From: Pseudacidovorax sp. NFM-22 | GTDB lineage: Bacteria; Pseudomonadota; Gammaproteobacteria; Burkholderiales; Burkholderiaceae_C | Length of the DNA: 64,000 bases | NCBI RefSeq assembly: GCF_021401245.1 | Contig: NZ_JACBFY010000002.1 | Span: forward strand, 1 to 64,000 | Direction of reading: 5' to 3' | In this document: piece by piece, positions 8,695-18,191 of the stretch | Layout of the letters: each line of letters begins with the position of its first letter | How positions within the stretch are numbered: the first letter of the stretch is position 1 | Notes under the pieces: model-generated | What the model saw: only the letters and a program-made list of their open reading frames with translations | What the model was told of the DNA's origin: nothing | Database searches by the model: none | Translations under genes and position numbers: made by a program

Positions 8695-9402
8695 ATGGCC
8701 GATACCGACAGCGTTGTGAGCCCCACCGCCATCGCCCGCCGCGTGGTGGAAGCGATCCTGGCGCAGAAGCTGGCACCCGGCCAGCGCCTGGGCGAGCAGG
8801 CCCTGGCCGACCTGTTCGGCGTCAGCCGCACCATGGTGCGCGAGGCGCTGATGCAGCTGCAGGCGCGCGGCTTCGTGGAGGTGCAGAGCAAGCGCGGCTG
8901 GTTCGTGGTGCAGCCCTCGGCGGAGGAGGCGTGCGACGCCTTCGCGGCGCGGCGCATCGTCGAATCCGGCATCCTGGCCGACGCGGGCCGGCCGCTGGCC
9001 CAGGTGATCCGCACCCTGCGCGCCCATGTGCGGGACGAGCAGCAGGCCATCGAGGGCGCGGATGCCGCCACCCGCGCCTTCCTGCTGGCCGACTTCCATG
9101 TCTGCCTGGCCGAGCAGATGGGCCACCGCCTGCTGACCGACGTGCTGCGCGATCTGACGGCGCGCACCACGCTGGCGGCCACGCTCTACCAGTCGCGGCA
9201 CGAGGCCAGTGAATCGTGCGCCGAGCACGCCGCCATCGTCGCCGCACTGGAAGACGGCGACACCGCCCGCGCCCGCACGCTGATGCTGGCGCACATCGGC
9301 AACGTCGAGCGGGCGCTGGAGCCCGAGGCGGCGCCGGATGCGGACGTGCAGCGGCTGCGCGCCGCCCTGGTGCCGGTCGCACCGCGGCGCGGCGTCGGCT
9401 GA
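8695..9402 (+). CDS. GntR family transcriptional regulator, FCD (FadR C-terminal) domain
   Basis: 235 residues. The winged HTH reads PTAIARRVVEAILAQKLAPG, LGEQALADLFGVSRTMVREA, LQARGFVEVQSKRGWFV. The all-helical FCD ligand domain (about residues 85-215) has the metal-binding His pattern in FHVCLAEQMGH and CAEHAAIVAAL. FCD regulators respond to small carboxylates, amino acids or purine-related ligands. An in-frame ATG at 8686 would add three residues. It starts 11 bp after dctA, suggesting co-transcription. Related palindromes before dctA and before the NCS1 gene make it the likely regulator of both flanking transporter units. Confidence 0.9.
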   Translation: MADTDSVVSPTAIARRVVEAILAQKLAPGQRLGEQALADLFGVSRTMVREALMQLQARGFVEVQSKRGWFVVQPSAEEACDAFAARRIVESGILADAGRPLAQVIRTLRAHVRDEQQAIEGADAATRAFLLADFHVCLAEQMGHRLLTDVLRDLTARTTLAATLYQSRHEASESCAEHAAIVAALEDGDTARARTLMLAHIGNVERALEPEAAPDADVQRLRAALVPVAPRRGVG

Positions 9403-9549
9403 GGGCCGGACGTCCCAACATCGGGCCGGCTGGCGCGGGCCTTCCGTCGATGGGCCAGCTTCCGCAGGTAAGCCGGCGCTCGCTTTTCTGAGGCGGCTGG
9501 CGTCACGCCTTTCCTGCCTGCTCGACCACCGGCTCTTCCGGCTTTGGCT

Positions 9550-9667
9550 CCCTCTCCCCTTGCGGGAGAGGGTGGGGAGAGGGGGCTGCAGCCTGTCACG
9601 CGGCGTGGCGCTCCTCGGGCGCCGTCGCCCCCTCTCCCCCCAACCCCTCTCCCGCAAGGGGAGAGGG
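9550..9667. repeat. Inverted CCCTCTCCCC-type repeat pair
   Basis: 9550-9583 (CCCTCTCCCCTTGCGGGAGA and on) and 9630-9667 (ending CCCGCAAGGGGAGAGGG) are reverse complements with small differences, separated by 46 bp. Each arm is itself hairpin-forming around TTGC. Arms of this type are common dispersed intergenic repeats in several proteobacteria. In RNA the pair would make a long stem that could end transcription from the GntR gene. Confidence 0.75.
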
Positions 9668-9788
9668 GACGCAAACCGCCCCCGTCCAAGCCACCGGGCG
9701 GCCACCGTCGCCCCGCCGCCCCGCCGCCCCCCGCCCCACTAGGGAATCTCCCGATCTCTCCAGCTGGCATGCCGCTTGCGATCCAATT

Positions 9789-9800
9789 TTTGTATACAAA
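9789..9800. promoter_or_regulatory. TTGTATACAA palindrome, probable GntR/FCD operator
   Basis: TTTGTATACAAA is a perfect 12-bp palindrome 77 bp before the NCS1 permease start. Its core is the form bound by many FCD-subfamily GntR regulators. The upstream GntR gene at 8695 is the natural candidate. Confidence 0.6.
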
Positions 9801-9876
9801 TAATGCACCCAATCTGTGCAACCTCGCGTGGCGCATGCGGCGCCGCCTCCCTCCAACGACCCGATCAGGAGCCCCC

Positions 9877-11370
9877 ATGAACACGGCCACCACCACCCCG
9901 CTCGCCGCCGCTGCCGCGGCCGAGCCCCTCGGCCACGGCAACGCGGCATCTCACGCCCTCATCAAGCCCGGCTACGACCCGGCCCTCACCAACGAGGACC
10001 TGGCGCCGCTCAAGCAACAGACCTGGGGGCAATACAACATCTTTGCCTTCTGGATGTCCGACGTGCACAGCGTCGGCGGCTACATCACCGCGGGCAGCCT
10101 GTTCGCGCTGGGCCTGTCGAGCTGGCAGGTGCTGGTGGCGCTGCTGGTCGGCATCGTCATCGTGCAGTTCTTCTGCAACCTGGTGGCCAAGCCCAGCCAG
10201 CTCACCGGCACGCCCTACCCGGTCATCTGCCGGGCCTCCTTCGGCGTCAAGGGCGCCAACATCCCGGCCATCATCCGCGGGCTGATCGCGGTGGCCTGGT
10301 ACGGCATCCAGACCTACCTCGCCTCGGCCGCCTTCATGGTGATGGCGCTGCACCTCTTTCCCAACCTGGCGCCCTACGCCGACGTGGCGCAGCACGGCTT
10401 CGCCGGCCTGTCGACGCTGGGCTGGGTCGCCTTCATGGTGATGTGGGTGCTGCAGGCCATCGTGTTCTGGCACGGCATGGAGGCCATCCGCAAGTTCATC
10501 GACTGGGCCGGCCCGGGCGTGTACGTGGTCATGGCCATCCTGTGCGGCTGGCTGGTCTGGAAGGCGGGCTGGAAGAACATCGACCTGAACCTGGGTGGCG
10601 TCAAGTTCGAGGGCTGGGACGCGCTGCCGGTGATGCTGTCGGCCATCGCGCTGGTGGTGAGCTACTTCAGCGGCCCGATGCTCAACTTCGGCGACTTCTC
10701 GCGTTACGGCAAGAGCTTCGACGCGGTGAAGAAGGGCAACTTCTGGGGCCTGCCGGTCAACTTCGTGTTCTTCTCGCTGCTGACGGTGATCACCACCGCC
10801 GCCACGCTGCCGGTGTTCGGCGAGCTGATCACCGACCCGGTGCACACCGTGGGCAAGATCGACTCCACCACCGCCGTGGTGCTGGGCGCGCTGACCTTCA
10901 TGATCGCCACCATCGGCATCAACATCGTGGCCAACTTCGTCTCGCCAGCCTTCGACTTCTCCAACGTGGCGCCGCAGCACATCAGCTGGCGCACCGGCGG
11001 CATGATCGCCGCCGTGGGCTCGATCTTCATCACGCCCTGGAACCTCTACAACAATCCCGAGGTGATCCACTACACGCTGGACATCCTGGGCTCCTTCATC
11101 GGCCCGCTGTTCGGCATCCTGATCGCCGACTTCTACCTGGTGCGCCGCCAGCACGTGGTGGTGGACGACCTCTACACCATGAAGCCCACCGGCACGTACT
11201 GGTACAGCCATGGCTACAACATGAAGGCCGTCGCCACGATGGTGCCCTCGGCCCTGATTCCGATCCTGTGCGTGCTGGTGCCGGCCTGGCGCGGCGCCGC
11301 CAACTACGCCTGGTTCATCGGCATGGGGCTGGGCTTCGTCATCTACGCTGTGCTGTCCCGCCGTTCCTGA
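9877..11370 (+). CDS. NCS1 family nucleobase/allantoin/hydantoin:cation symporter
   Basis: 497 residues with about 12 membrane segments. NCS1 hallmarks are visible: NEDLAPLKQQTWGQYNIFAFW near the start (LTNEDL and the helix 1 WxxYNxFxFW region), LTGTPYPVICRASFGVKGAN in helix 3, and AWYGIQTY in the following helix. The transporter moves purines, pyrimidines, allantoin or hydantoins with sodium or protons. The next gene is a hydantoin/Asp-Glu racemase family member, which favours a hydantoin or allantoin-like substrate; this is inference. A GntR-type operator lies upstream. Confidence 0.92.
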   Translation: MNTATTTPLAAAAAAEPLGHGNAASHALIKPGYDPALTNEDLAPLKQQTWGQYNIFAFWMSDVHSVGGYITAGSLFALGLSSWQVLVALLVGIVIVQFFCNLVAKPSQLTGTPYPVICRASFGVKGANIPAIIRGLIAVAWYGIQTYLASAAFMVMALHLFPNLAPYADVAQHGFAGLSTLGWVAFMVMWVLQAIVFWHGMEAIRKFIDWAGPGVYVVMAILCGWLVWKAGWKNIDLNLGGVKFEGWDALPVMLSAIALVVSYFSGPMLNFGDFSRYGKSFDAVKKGNFWGLPVNFVFFSLLTVITTAATLPVFGELITDPVHTVGKIDSTTAVVLGALTFMIATIGINIVANFVSPAFDFSNVAPQHISWRTGGMIAAVGSIFITPWNLYNNPEVIHYTLDILGSFIGPLFGILIADFYLVRRQHVVVDDLYTMKPTGTYWYSHGYNMKAVATMVPSALIPILCVLVPAWRGAANYAWFIGMGLGFVIYAVLSRRS

Positions 11371-11392
11371 TCCCGAAGAAAACGCCCTGTCC

Positions 11393-12139
11393 ATGCGCAT
11401 CAAGGTCATCAACCCCAACACCACCCAGAGCATGACCGACAAGATCGGTGCCTGCGCCCGCGCCGCGGCGCGGCCCGGCACCGAGGTCATCGCCGTCAGC
11501 CCGGCGATGGGGCCGGTCTCCATCGAGAGCCACTACGACGAGGCCCTGGCCACGCCCGGCCTGCTGGCCGAGATCGCGGCCGGCGAGGCCGCGGGCGTGG
11601 ACGGCTACCTGATCGCCTGCTTCGGCGACCCGGGCCTGAAGGCCGCCCGCGAGCTGGCGCGCGGCCCGGTGCTGGGCATCGCCGAGGCGGCGATGCATGC
11701 GGCCAGCTTCATCGGCAGCCGCTTCACGGTGGTCACCACGCTGGCGCGCACCATGGGCCAGGCGCACCACCTGGCGGAGGCCTACGGCATGGCCCGCTTC
11801 TGCGCCCGCGTGCGGGCCTGCGAGTTGCCGGTGCTGGAGCTGGAAGATCCGCGCTCCAACGCCCGCGCCCGCATCGTCGATGAATGCCGCCGCGCGCTGG
11901 CCGACGACGGCTGCGACGTGCTGGTGCTGGGCTGCGCCGGCATGGCCGACCTGTGCCGCTCGCTGTCGGAAGAACTGGGCGTGCCCGTGATCGACGGCGT
12001 GTCGGCGGGCGTGACGCTGCTGGAGTCGCTGGTGTCCCTGGGCCTCAAGACCAGCAAGCGCGGCGAGCTGGCGCATCCGCTGCCCAAGCCCATGACCGGG
12101 CTGATGCAGCCCTTTGCGCTGGGCTCGGGCGCACGCTGA
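11393..12139 (+). CDS. Aspartate/glutamate racemase superfamily protein, hydantoin/allantoin racemase-like
   Basis: 248 residues beginning MRIKVINPNTTQSMT, the typical start of hydantoin racemases. The two catalytic cysteines of the family are Cys76 in IACFGDPG and Cys181 in LGCAGM. The enzyme would interconvert enantiomers of 5-substituted hydantoins or allantoin without cofactor in the cytoplasm. It starts 22 bp after the NCS1 permease gene, so the two form a transcription unit. No hydantoinase or carbamoylase gene is present nearby, so the downstream pathway must be encoded elsewhere or the substrate is different. Confidence 0.88.
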   Translation: MRIKVINPNTTQSMTDKIGACARAAARPGTEVIAVSPAMGPVSIESHYDEALATPGLLAEIAAGEAAGVDGYLIACFGDPGLKAARELARGPVLGIAEAAMHAASFIGSRFTVVTTLARTMGQAHHLAEAYGMARFCARVRACELPVLELEDPRSNARARIVDECRRALADDGCDVLVLGCAGMADLCRSLSEELGVPVIDGVSAGVTLLESLVSLGLKTSKRGELAHPLPKPMTGLMQPFALGSGAR

Positions 12140-12208
12140 GCCGCCGGCTGGGTACGGCGCAGCGCGGCGCCGTCCGGGTGCACGGCCCACCCGGGGCCCG
12201 CTACACCT

Positions 12209-13483
12209 TCAATCGCCCAGCAGCTCACCCACCGGCCGCAGGTCGTCCACCCGGTCACAGACCGACTTGATGACCATCATGATCGGCATGCCCAGCAGCA
12301 GCCCCCACACGCCCCAGATCCAGGCCCAGAAGATCACGCCCACGAACACCGCCACCGGGTTCATGCGCGAGCTGCGGCTGGTGAGCCAGGGCACCAGCAG
12401 GTTGCCCACCAGCGTGTGGATCAGCAGCGAGGTGCCCGCCACCAGCAGCGCCATGCCGATGGTGCCGAACTGCAGGAAGGCCACCAGCCCCGCGGCGCCC
12501 ATCACCAGCACCGAGCCGATGTAGGGGATGAGGTTGGTGACGCCCGCGATGATGCCCCACACCGCCGCGTTCTCCAGTCCCAGCGCCCAGAAGGCCAGGC
12601 CGGTCGTCACGCCCACCAGCGCGCTGCTCAGGATCTGTACCAGCAGGTAGCGCTGGATGTGTCCCGTGATGTCGTCCAGCACATGCACCGTGACCTTCTT
12701 CTTGTGCAGGCTGGGCCCGGTCATCTTGACCAGCTTGCGCCGGAAGGTGTCGCCCGAACACAGCGCGAAATAGGTGAGGAAGAGCACCAGCGTGGCCTGG
12801 CCCGCGCCTTCCATCAGGCCGACGGTGCCGCTCCAGAGGTAGTCGCGCACGTTGAAGGGCGGCCGCTCGATGATCACGCGCTGCACGCCGCGGCGGAAGG
12901 TGGGGGGCGAGCCCTCGTTGGCGGCGCGCTCGAGGTGCTCGGCGGCCTGCTGCACGGTGTCCAGCGGGCTGGCCTTGACCGACTTGGTGCGGATGGCATT
13001 GCGCAGCTTCTGGGCCGCCGCCGGCAGCGCGTCGACCAGTTGGCCGGCGCTGCCCGCGAGCGAATAGCCGGTCCAGGCGGTGCCGCCCGTCAGGGCCAGC
13101 AGCAGCACCGCGGCGCCGGCCCAGCGGGGCAGCCGCCAGCGCTCCAGCCGGTCGACCACGGGCGAGAGGGCATAGACGAGCATCAGGCTCAGCGCCAGCG
13201 GAATCAGCACGGCCGCCGCCCAGCGCAGCGTATAGACGGTGGCCAGCACGCCCAGGATCACCAGCGAGGCGCTGCGCACATCCACCGGCATGTGCAGCAG
13301 AAGGCGCGGTGGATCGCTGCTGCCGGGCTCCGGCACGACGCCCCCGTCGCGCTCGGCCTCCGCCTCGCGGATGGCCCGGTCGGTGGCGGCCTCGGCGGCA
13401 GCTAGCGGCGGCTCAGAGGGATCCAGGGCGACGACCTGCGGCCCGTCGGCGCCCGCGCCAGGAGGCGGCACCGGGGCGCTCAT
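12209..13483 (-). CDS. AI-2E family permease, third gene of a LytS/LytTR operon
   Basis: 424 residues. A charged, Pro-rich cytoplasmic N-terminus of about 70 residues precedes the first membrane pair (ASLVILGVLATVYTLRWAAAV). A central soluble stretch (about 150-245) is followed by helices with LLVQILSSALVGVTTGLAFWA, TNLIPYIGSVLV and HTLVGNLLVPWLTSRSSRMNP, as in the UPF0118/AI-2E family. Its ATG overlaps the stop of the LytTR regulator by 4 bp (ATGA), so translation is coupled. It shares only family-level similarity with the permease at 5184. Substrate unknown. Confidence 0.88.
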   Translation of the reverse strand: MSAPVPPPGAGADGPQVVALDPSEPPLAAAEAATDRAIREAEAERDGGVVPEPGSSDPPRLLLHMPVDVRSASLVILGVLATVYTLRWAAAVLIPLALSLMLVYALSPVVDRLERWRLPRWAGAAVLLLALTGGTAWTGYSLAGSAGQLVDALPAAAQKLRNAIRTKSVKASPLDTVQQAAEHLERAANEGSPPTFRRGVQRVIIERPPFNVRDYLWSGTVGLMEGAGQATLVLFLTYFALCSGDTFRRKLVKMTGPSLHKKKVTVHVLDDITGHIQRYLLVQILSSALVGVTTGLAFWALGLENAAVWGIIAGVTNLIPYIGSVLVMGAAGLVAFLQFGTIGMALLVAGTSLLIHTLVGNLLVPWLTSRSSRMNPVAVFVGVIFWAWIWGVWGLLLGMPIMMVIKSVCDRVDDLRPVGELLGD

Positions 13484-14247
13484 TCCGCACGCTCCCGCAG
13501 CGCGTCGCGCACCGCCTGCAACTGGCGGCGCGACACGGGCACCAGCTCGGGCAGGCCCGCCAGCCGGACGGCCCAGCCGTCTGGCTCATCCCCGCCATCG
13601 TGGCGTTCCAGGGCGCGGATGGCGCCGCGCGCCACCAGCGCGCTGCGATGCACCCGCAGGAAGCGCTCGCCATGCCGCGCTTCCAGGTCGTTGAGGGAGC
13701 CGTCCAGGATCAGCTGGCGCTGCGCCGTGCGCACGGTGATGTATTTCAATTCGGCCTTCAGGTAGAGAACCTCGGACAGGGGCACGCGTTCGAGACGCGC
13801 GCGGTCCTGGATGAGCAGATGCCCGGTGTCGGGCGGCTCGGCGCGGCGCTGGCGCAGATGGCGCTGGGCACGGGCCAGCGCCTCCTGCAGGCGGGCTGCG
13901 CGCACCGGCTTGGTCAGGTAGTCGGCGACGTCGAGCTCGAAGGCACCCACCGCATGTTCGGCGTGCGCGGTGACGAACACGATGGCGGGCGCCTCGGGGC
14001 GGCCGCGCAACTGGTCGGCCAGCGCCATGCCGTCGAGGCCGGGCATGGCGATGTCCAGCAGCAGCAGGTCCACCGGCGTCTCGCGCAGCAGCGGCAGCAC
14101 GGCACGGCCATCACCGGCTTCGCCCACGACTTGCGCGGCCGGCGCGCGGCAGTCCGCCAGCAGGGTGCGCAGGCGCGCGCGTGCCAGGGGTTCGTCGTCC
14201 ACCAGCAGGATGCGCAGCGGCGCGGCGTCGGCGGGTAACAGGCTCAT
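13480..14247 (-). CDS. LytTR-type response regulator (AlgR/LytR-like)
   Basis: 255 residues. The receiver domain has LVDDEPLAR (acidic pocket), LLLLDIAMPGLDG (phospho-acceptor Asp), FVTAHAEHA (Thr) and YLTKPV (Lys). After a linker, the LytTR DNA-binding domain (about residues 150-250) reads VLYLKAELKYITVRT, LEARHGERFLRVHRSALV and VPVSRRQL. The ATG overlaps the stop of the upstream sensor kinase by 4 bp. Cognate kinase is the LytS-type protein at 14244. LytTR regulators in this group bind imperfect direct repeats; none was identified. Confidence 0.93.
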   Translation of the reverse strand: MSLLPADAAPLRILLVDDEPLARARLRTLLADCRAPAAQVVGEAGDGRAVLPLLRETPVDLLLLDIAMPGLDGMALADQLRGRPEAPAIVFVTAHAEHAVGAFELDVADYLTKPVRAARLQEALARAQRHLRQRRAEPPDTGHLLIQDRARLERVPLSEVLYLKAELKYITVRTAQRQLILDGSLNDLEARHGERFLRVHRSALVARGAIRALERHDGGDEPDGWAVRLAGLPELVPVSRRQLQAVRDALRERAE

Positions 14248-15260
14248 GGCTGCGTTCTTTTCGGCTTGTCCGTCGGGTCGGCGGGAATGTCGATGCGCAC
14301 CCTCCAGCAGTCGCGGTCCAGGCCGGCGCTCAGGCTGGCCTGCAGGTCGTGCAGCAGTCGCAGGCGGCTGCGGACGTTGTCCAGCGCGATGCCGTGGCCG
14401 CGCGGCAGGGGCGACTCGGCCCAGCGCAGCGGCGGCAGCGTGTTGACCACCTCGATGACCACGCGGGAGCCGCGGCGTTCGGTGCGGATGCGCAGCTCGC
14501 CGCCCTCCGGGCTCGGCTCGACGCCATGGCGCACCGCGTTCTCCACCAGCGGCTGCAGCAGCAGCGGAGGCAGGCGCGCGCCGGCTGCGGCCTTGTCCAG
14601 CTGCCAGGCGATGCGAAGCCGGGGGCCGAAGCGCACCTGCTCGATGGCCAGGTAGCGCTGGGCCAGGTCGATCTCCTCGGCCAGCGACGCGGACTCGCCG
14701 GGCTCCGCGAGCGCCTGCCGGAAGAGTTCGGCCAGATCCTCCAGCATGGCCTCGGCCTGGGCCGGATCGTCGCGAACCAGGGCGATGGCGCTGTTGAGCG
14801 TGTTGAAGAGGAAGTGCGGACGGATGCGCTGTTGCAGTTCGGTGAGCCGCGCCGTGGCTGCGGCCGGCATCTGCGCCGCGGTGCGCAGGTTCATCACCCC
14901 CATGGCCGCCGCGCCGAAGAGGCCGCCCGCCCAGGCGCCCGCCAGCCACGGCGCCTGCGTGATCGCGCCCGTGCCCTGCAGCACCGCGCAGCCATACAGG
15001 CCGGCCAGCACGCCCGCGACCGCTGCCGCCAGATACTGCGGAACGGGGCGCCAACGCCCCAGGCGGCGGCGCAGCGCGCAGGCCGCGATGAGCCACAGCA
15101 GGATGGCTGGCATCACGCCGCCCGTAGCGGTGGCAAAGCGCATCAGCGCGTCGGTGGCCGACTCGGCCACGAAGGCCACCGCGACGGCAGCCAGCAGCTC
15201 GGCGGCCAGCACCACCCGGATCACCATCTCCGGCCGGCAGAAGTCGGATTGCGGCGCCAT
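14244..15260 (-). CDS. LytS/AlgZ-type sensor histidine kinase (His_kinase family)
   Basis: About 338 residues from the ATG at 15260. Four to five membrane helices occupy residues 10-140. The His_kinase motif [17 protein letters not shown] carries the phospho-acceptor His, and the ATPase domain has [11 protein letters not shown] (N box) and [13 protein letters not shown] (G2). This is the class that pairs with LytTR regulators. A further in-frame ATG at 15317 would overlap the probable argH promoter (TAAAAT at 15297), so the shorter start is preferred. First gene of a kinase-regulator-permease operon divergent from argH. Confidence 0.88.
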   Translation of the reverse strand: MAPQSDFCRPEMVIRVVLAAELLAAVAVAFVAESATDALMRFATATGGVMPAILLWLIAACALRRRLGRWRPVPQYLAAAVAGVLAGLYGCAVLQGTGAITQAPWLAGAWAGGLFGAAAMGVMNLRTAAQMPAAATARLTELQQRIRPHFLFNTLNSAIALVRDDPAQAEAMLEDLAELFRQALAEPGESASLAEEIDLAQRYLAIEQVRFGPRLRIAWQLDKAAAGARLPPLLLQPLVENAVRHGVEPSPEGGELRIRTERRGSRVVIEVVNTLPPLRWAESPLPRGHGIALDNVRSRLRLLHDLQASLSAGLDRDCWRVRIDIPADPTDKPKRTQP

Positions 15261-15294
15261 GGCCGCGCGGGCAGGGCTCGCAGGAGGGCGCGCC

Positions 15295-15302
15295 GATAAA
15301 AT
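15295..15302 (+). promoter_or_regulatory. Probable -10 element of argH promoter
   Basis: GATAAAAT is an AT-rich hexamer in otherwise very GC-rich sequence, 150 bp before the argH start. The -35 region is not convincing. Confidence 0.35.
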
Positions 15303-15453
15303 CCGGGGGTTTCGCATGGCTGGCGACGCTGAGGGGCCGCCGATTATGGCCCTGGCCTCGCGCACGACGGCGCGTCGCCCCCCCGCTGCCGCCCCTCTGT
15401 TCCACGGCCTTCCTGCCCTGCCGCTCTTCCAAGGCCCCTTGCGGCCCCGACCC

Positions 15454-16850
<1,397 letters not shown>

Positions 16851-16854
<4 letters not shown>

Positions 16855-16882
16855 GCGGCTGAGCGGCTGAGCGGCTGAGCGG
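16851..16882. repeat. Four perfect tandem 8-bp units across the argH stop codon
   Basis: CTGAGCGG is repeated exactly four times from 16851. The argH TGA (16852-16854) is in the first unit, and each further unit brings another TGA. Because 8 is not a multiple of 3 the stops fall in successive frames, so change in copy number cannot extend ArgH. Confidence 0.9.
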
Positions 16883-16919
16883 GGCATTCACGCACGATGA
16901 AGAGCGCTGTTGTAGCCAT

Positions 16920-17059
16920 TGCAGATCAGTTCACCAAAATCCGTTCAGGCTGAATCAGTTCACCCAAACCCGTTCGGGCTGAATCAATCCACCAAAGCCC
17001 GTTCGGGCTGAGCTTGTCGAAGCCGGGTGCAAGCCCTTCGACAAGCTCAGGGCGAACGG
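16920..17059. repeat. REP-like repeat cluster with a long head-to-head hairpin
   Basis: Three degenerate half-units containing CCGTTCAGGCTGAATC or CCGTTCGGGCTGAATC (about 16940-16990) precede two 24-bp elements in inverted orientation: 16999-17022 and 17036-17059. They are nearly perfect reverse complements with a 13-base loop. In RNA this is a strong hairpin after argH. It is the same element as at 1117-1363 and 3919-3942. Confidence 0.8.
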
Positions 17060-17124
17060 ATGAATTGACTGGCATGGGGCGTCGCGGCGCCCTTCTCGTT
17101 CAGGACTGGGCCGCGCCGCGCGGG

Positions 17125-18030
17125 TCAGCCCCCCGTTTCCGCTGCCACCGCCTTGAGCAACTCCAGCGCCGCCGCCTGCGTGCGCGTGACCGGCCGCTGC
17201 GCACTCAGCGCCACGTGCGCCTGGACTTTCAGCCGCGGCGGGCCGATGGGCCGCACGCTGAAGGCGGAAGGCCGGATCGAGGTCTGCACGGCCCGCCGCG
17301 CCAGGATGGCGCAGCCGGCGCCGTCGGCCACCAGGTCCAGGATGGCGGGCACGCCGTCGATCTCCAGCGCGATCTGCGGCTCGCAGCCCAGCGCCGCCAT
17401 CTCCGACTCCACATGCATGCGCACCGCATTGGGCCGGCTGGGGATGATGAGCGGCAGCTTCGCCACCTCGGCCAGCGGGATGGGCGGCGGCGGCGGGTCT
17501 TCGGCCAGGCCGGGCGGGCGGGCCTGCACCAGCATCAGTTCCTCGGTCATCAGCGGCGAGATGTCCAGGCCGGCGATGGGCTTGGCTTCGTAGAGCACGG
17601 CGATGTCCAGCCGACCGGCGGACAGGGCTTCGTGCATGGAGATCGACAGGCCCTCGCTGATCGACAGCCGCGCCTCGGGCAGCTCGCGACGGAAGCGCCG
17701 GGTCAGCGGCACGGCCAGCGCGCGCGCCACCGTGGGCGGCAGGCCCAGCGCCACCCGGCCCGCCAGGCCGCCGCGCACCCGCGCCAGCTCCTCCTGCGCC
17801 CGCTGCACCTGGTGCAGGATGCCGCGGCCGTGCTCCAGCAGCAGCGCGCCGGCTTCGGTCGGCGTCACGCCGCGGCCGTTGCGCACCAGCAGGTTCTGGC
17901 GCAGCTCCACCTCCAGCGTGCGCACCTGGCGGCTGAGGGCGGGCTGGGCGATGTCGAGCGCCAGCGCGGCGCGGGTGAAGCTGCCCAGCTCCACGACCCG
18001 GACGAAGTACTCCAGCTGTTTCAGATCCAT
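17125..18030 (-). CDS. LysR-family regulator, probable regulator of the pmd operon
   Basis: 301 residues. HTH: MDLKQLEYFVRVVELGSFTR, IAQPALSRQVRTLEVELRQ, LLVRNGRGVTPTEAG. The effector domain contains a Pro-rich insertion (EDPPPPPIPLAEV). It resembles the Nac/PmdR-like branch. It is divergent from the protocatechuate 4,5-cleavage operon with a 161-bp gap carrying palindromic sequence, so it most likely controls that operon in response to a pathway intermediate. PmdR identity is inferred from position. Confidence 0.9.
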   Translation of the reverse strand: MDLKQLEYFVRVVELGSFTRAALALDIAQPALSRQVRTLEVELRQNLLVRNGRGVTPTEAGALLLEHGRGILHQVQRAQEELARVRGGLAGRVALGLPPTVARALAVPLTRRFRRELPEARLSISEGLSISMHEALSAGRLDIAVLYEAKPIAGLDISPLMTEELMLVQARPPGLAEDPPPPPIPLAEVAKLPLIIPSRPNAVRMHVESEMAALGCEPQIALEIDGVPAILDLVADGAGCAILARRAVQTSIRPSAFSVRPIGPPRLKVQAHVALSAQRPVTRTQAAALELLKAVAAETGG

Positions 18031-18056
18031 GACGTCAGACGCATATCGACACGCAT

Positions 18057-18083
18057 GCTATAGCAGTTTGTTCTAGCTGCTAG
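18057..18083. promoter_or_regulatory. Palindromic region between LysR gene and pmdE
   Basis: GCTATAGC (18057-18064) is a perfect palindrome and CTAG-CTG-CTAG (18073-18083) an interrupted one, in the only AT-richer part of the divergent gap. The two sites, 9 bp apart, look like a paired LysR recognition/activation site or promoter. Confidence 0.45.
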
Positions 18084-18191
18084 TCGATCTGCCCCCTGGA
18101 GGCGGACCGGGCCACGGCACAGAATGGGCGCTGCCTTCCAGACCCGCGGCCGGTTGTCACCGGCCCGCCCCGCCCCCTCCCAGGAGACGCC

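Larger units (their letters stand above)
9403..9876. other. 474-bp intergenic region with large inverted repeat and operator
   Basis: No coding sequence is supported here. It holds an inverted pair of pyrimidine-rich repeats (9550-9583 and 9630-9667) and the palindrome at 9789-9800. The last 150 bases are less GC-rich than the rest (AATTTTTGTATACAAATAAT), consistent with a promoter for the NCS1-racemase unit. Confidence 0.7.

Noticed and set aside
9550-9667. Insertion sequence
   Set aside because: There is no transposase frame between the inverted arms, which are only 46 bp apart.
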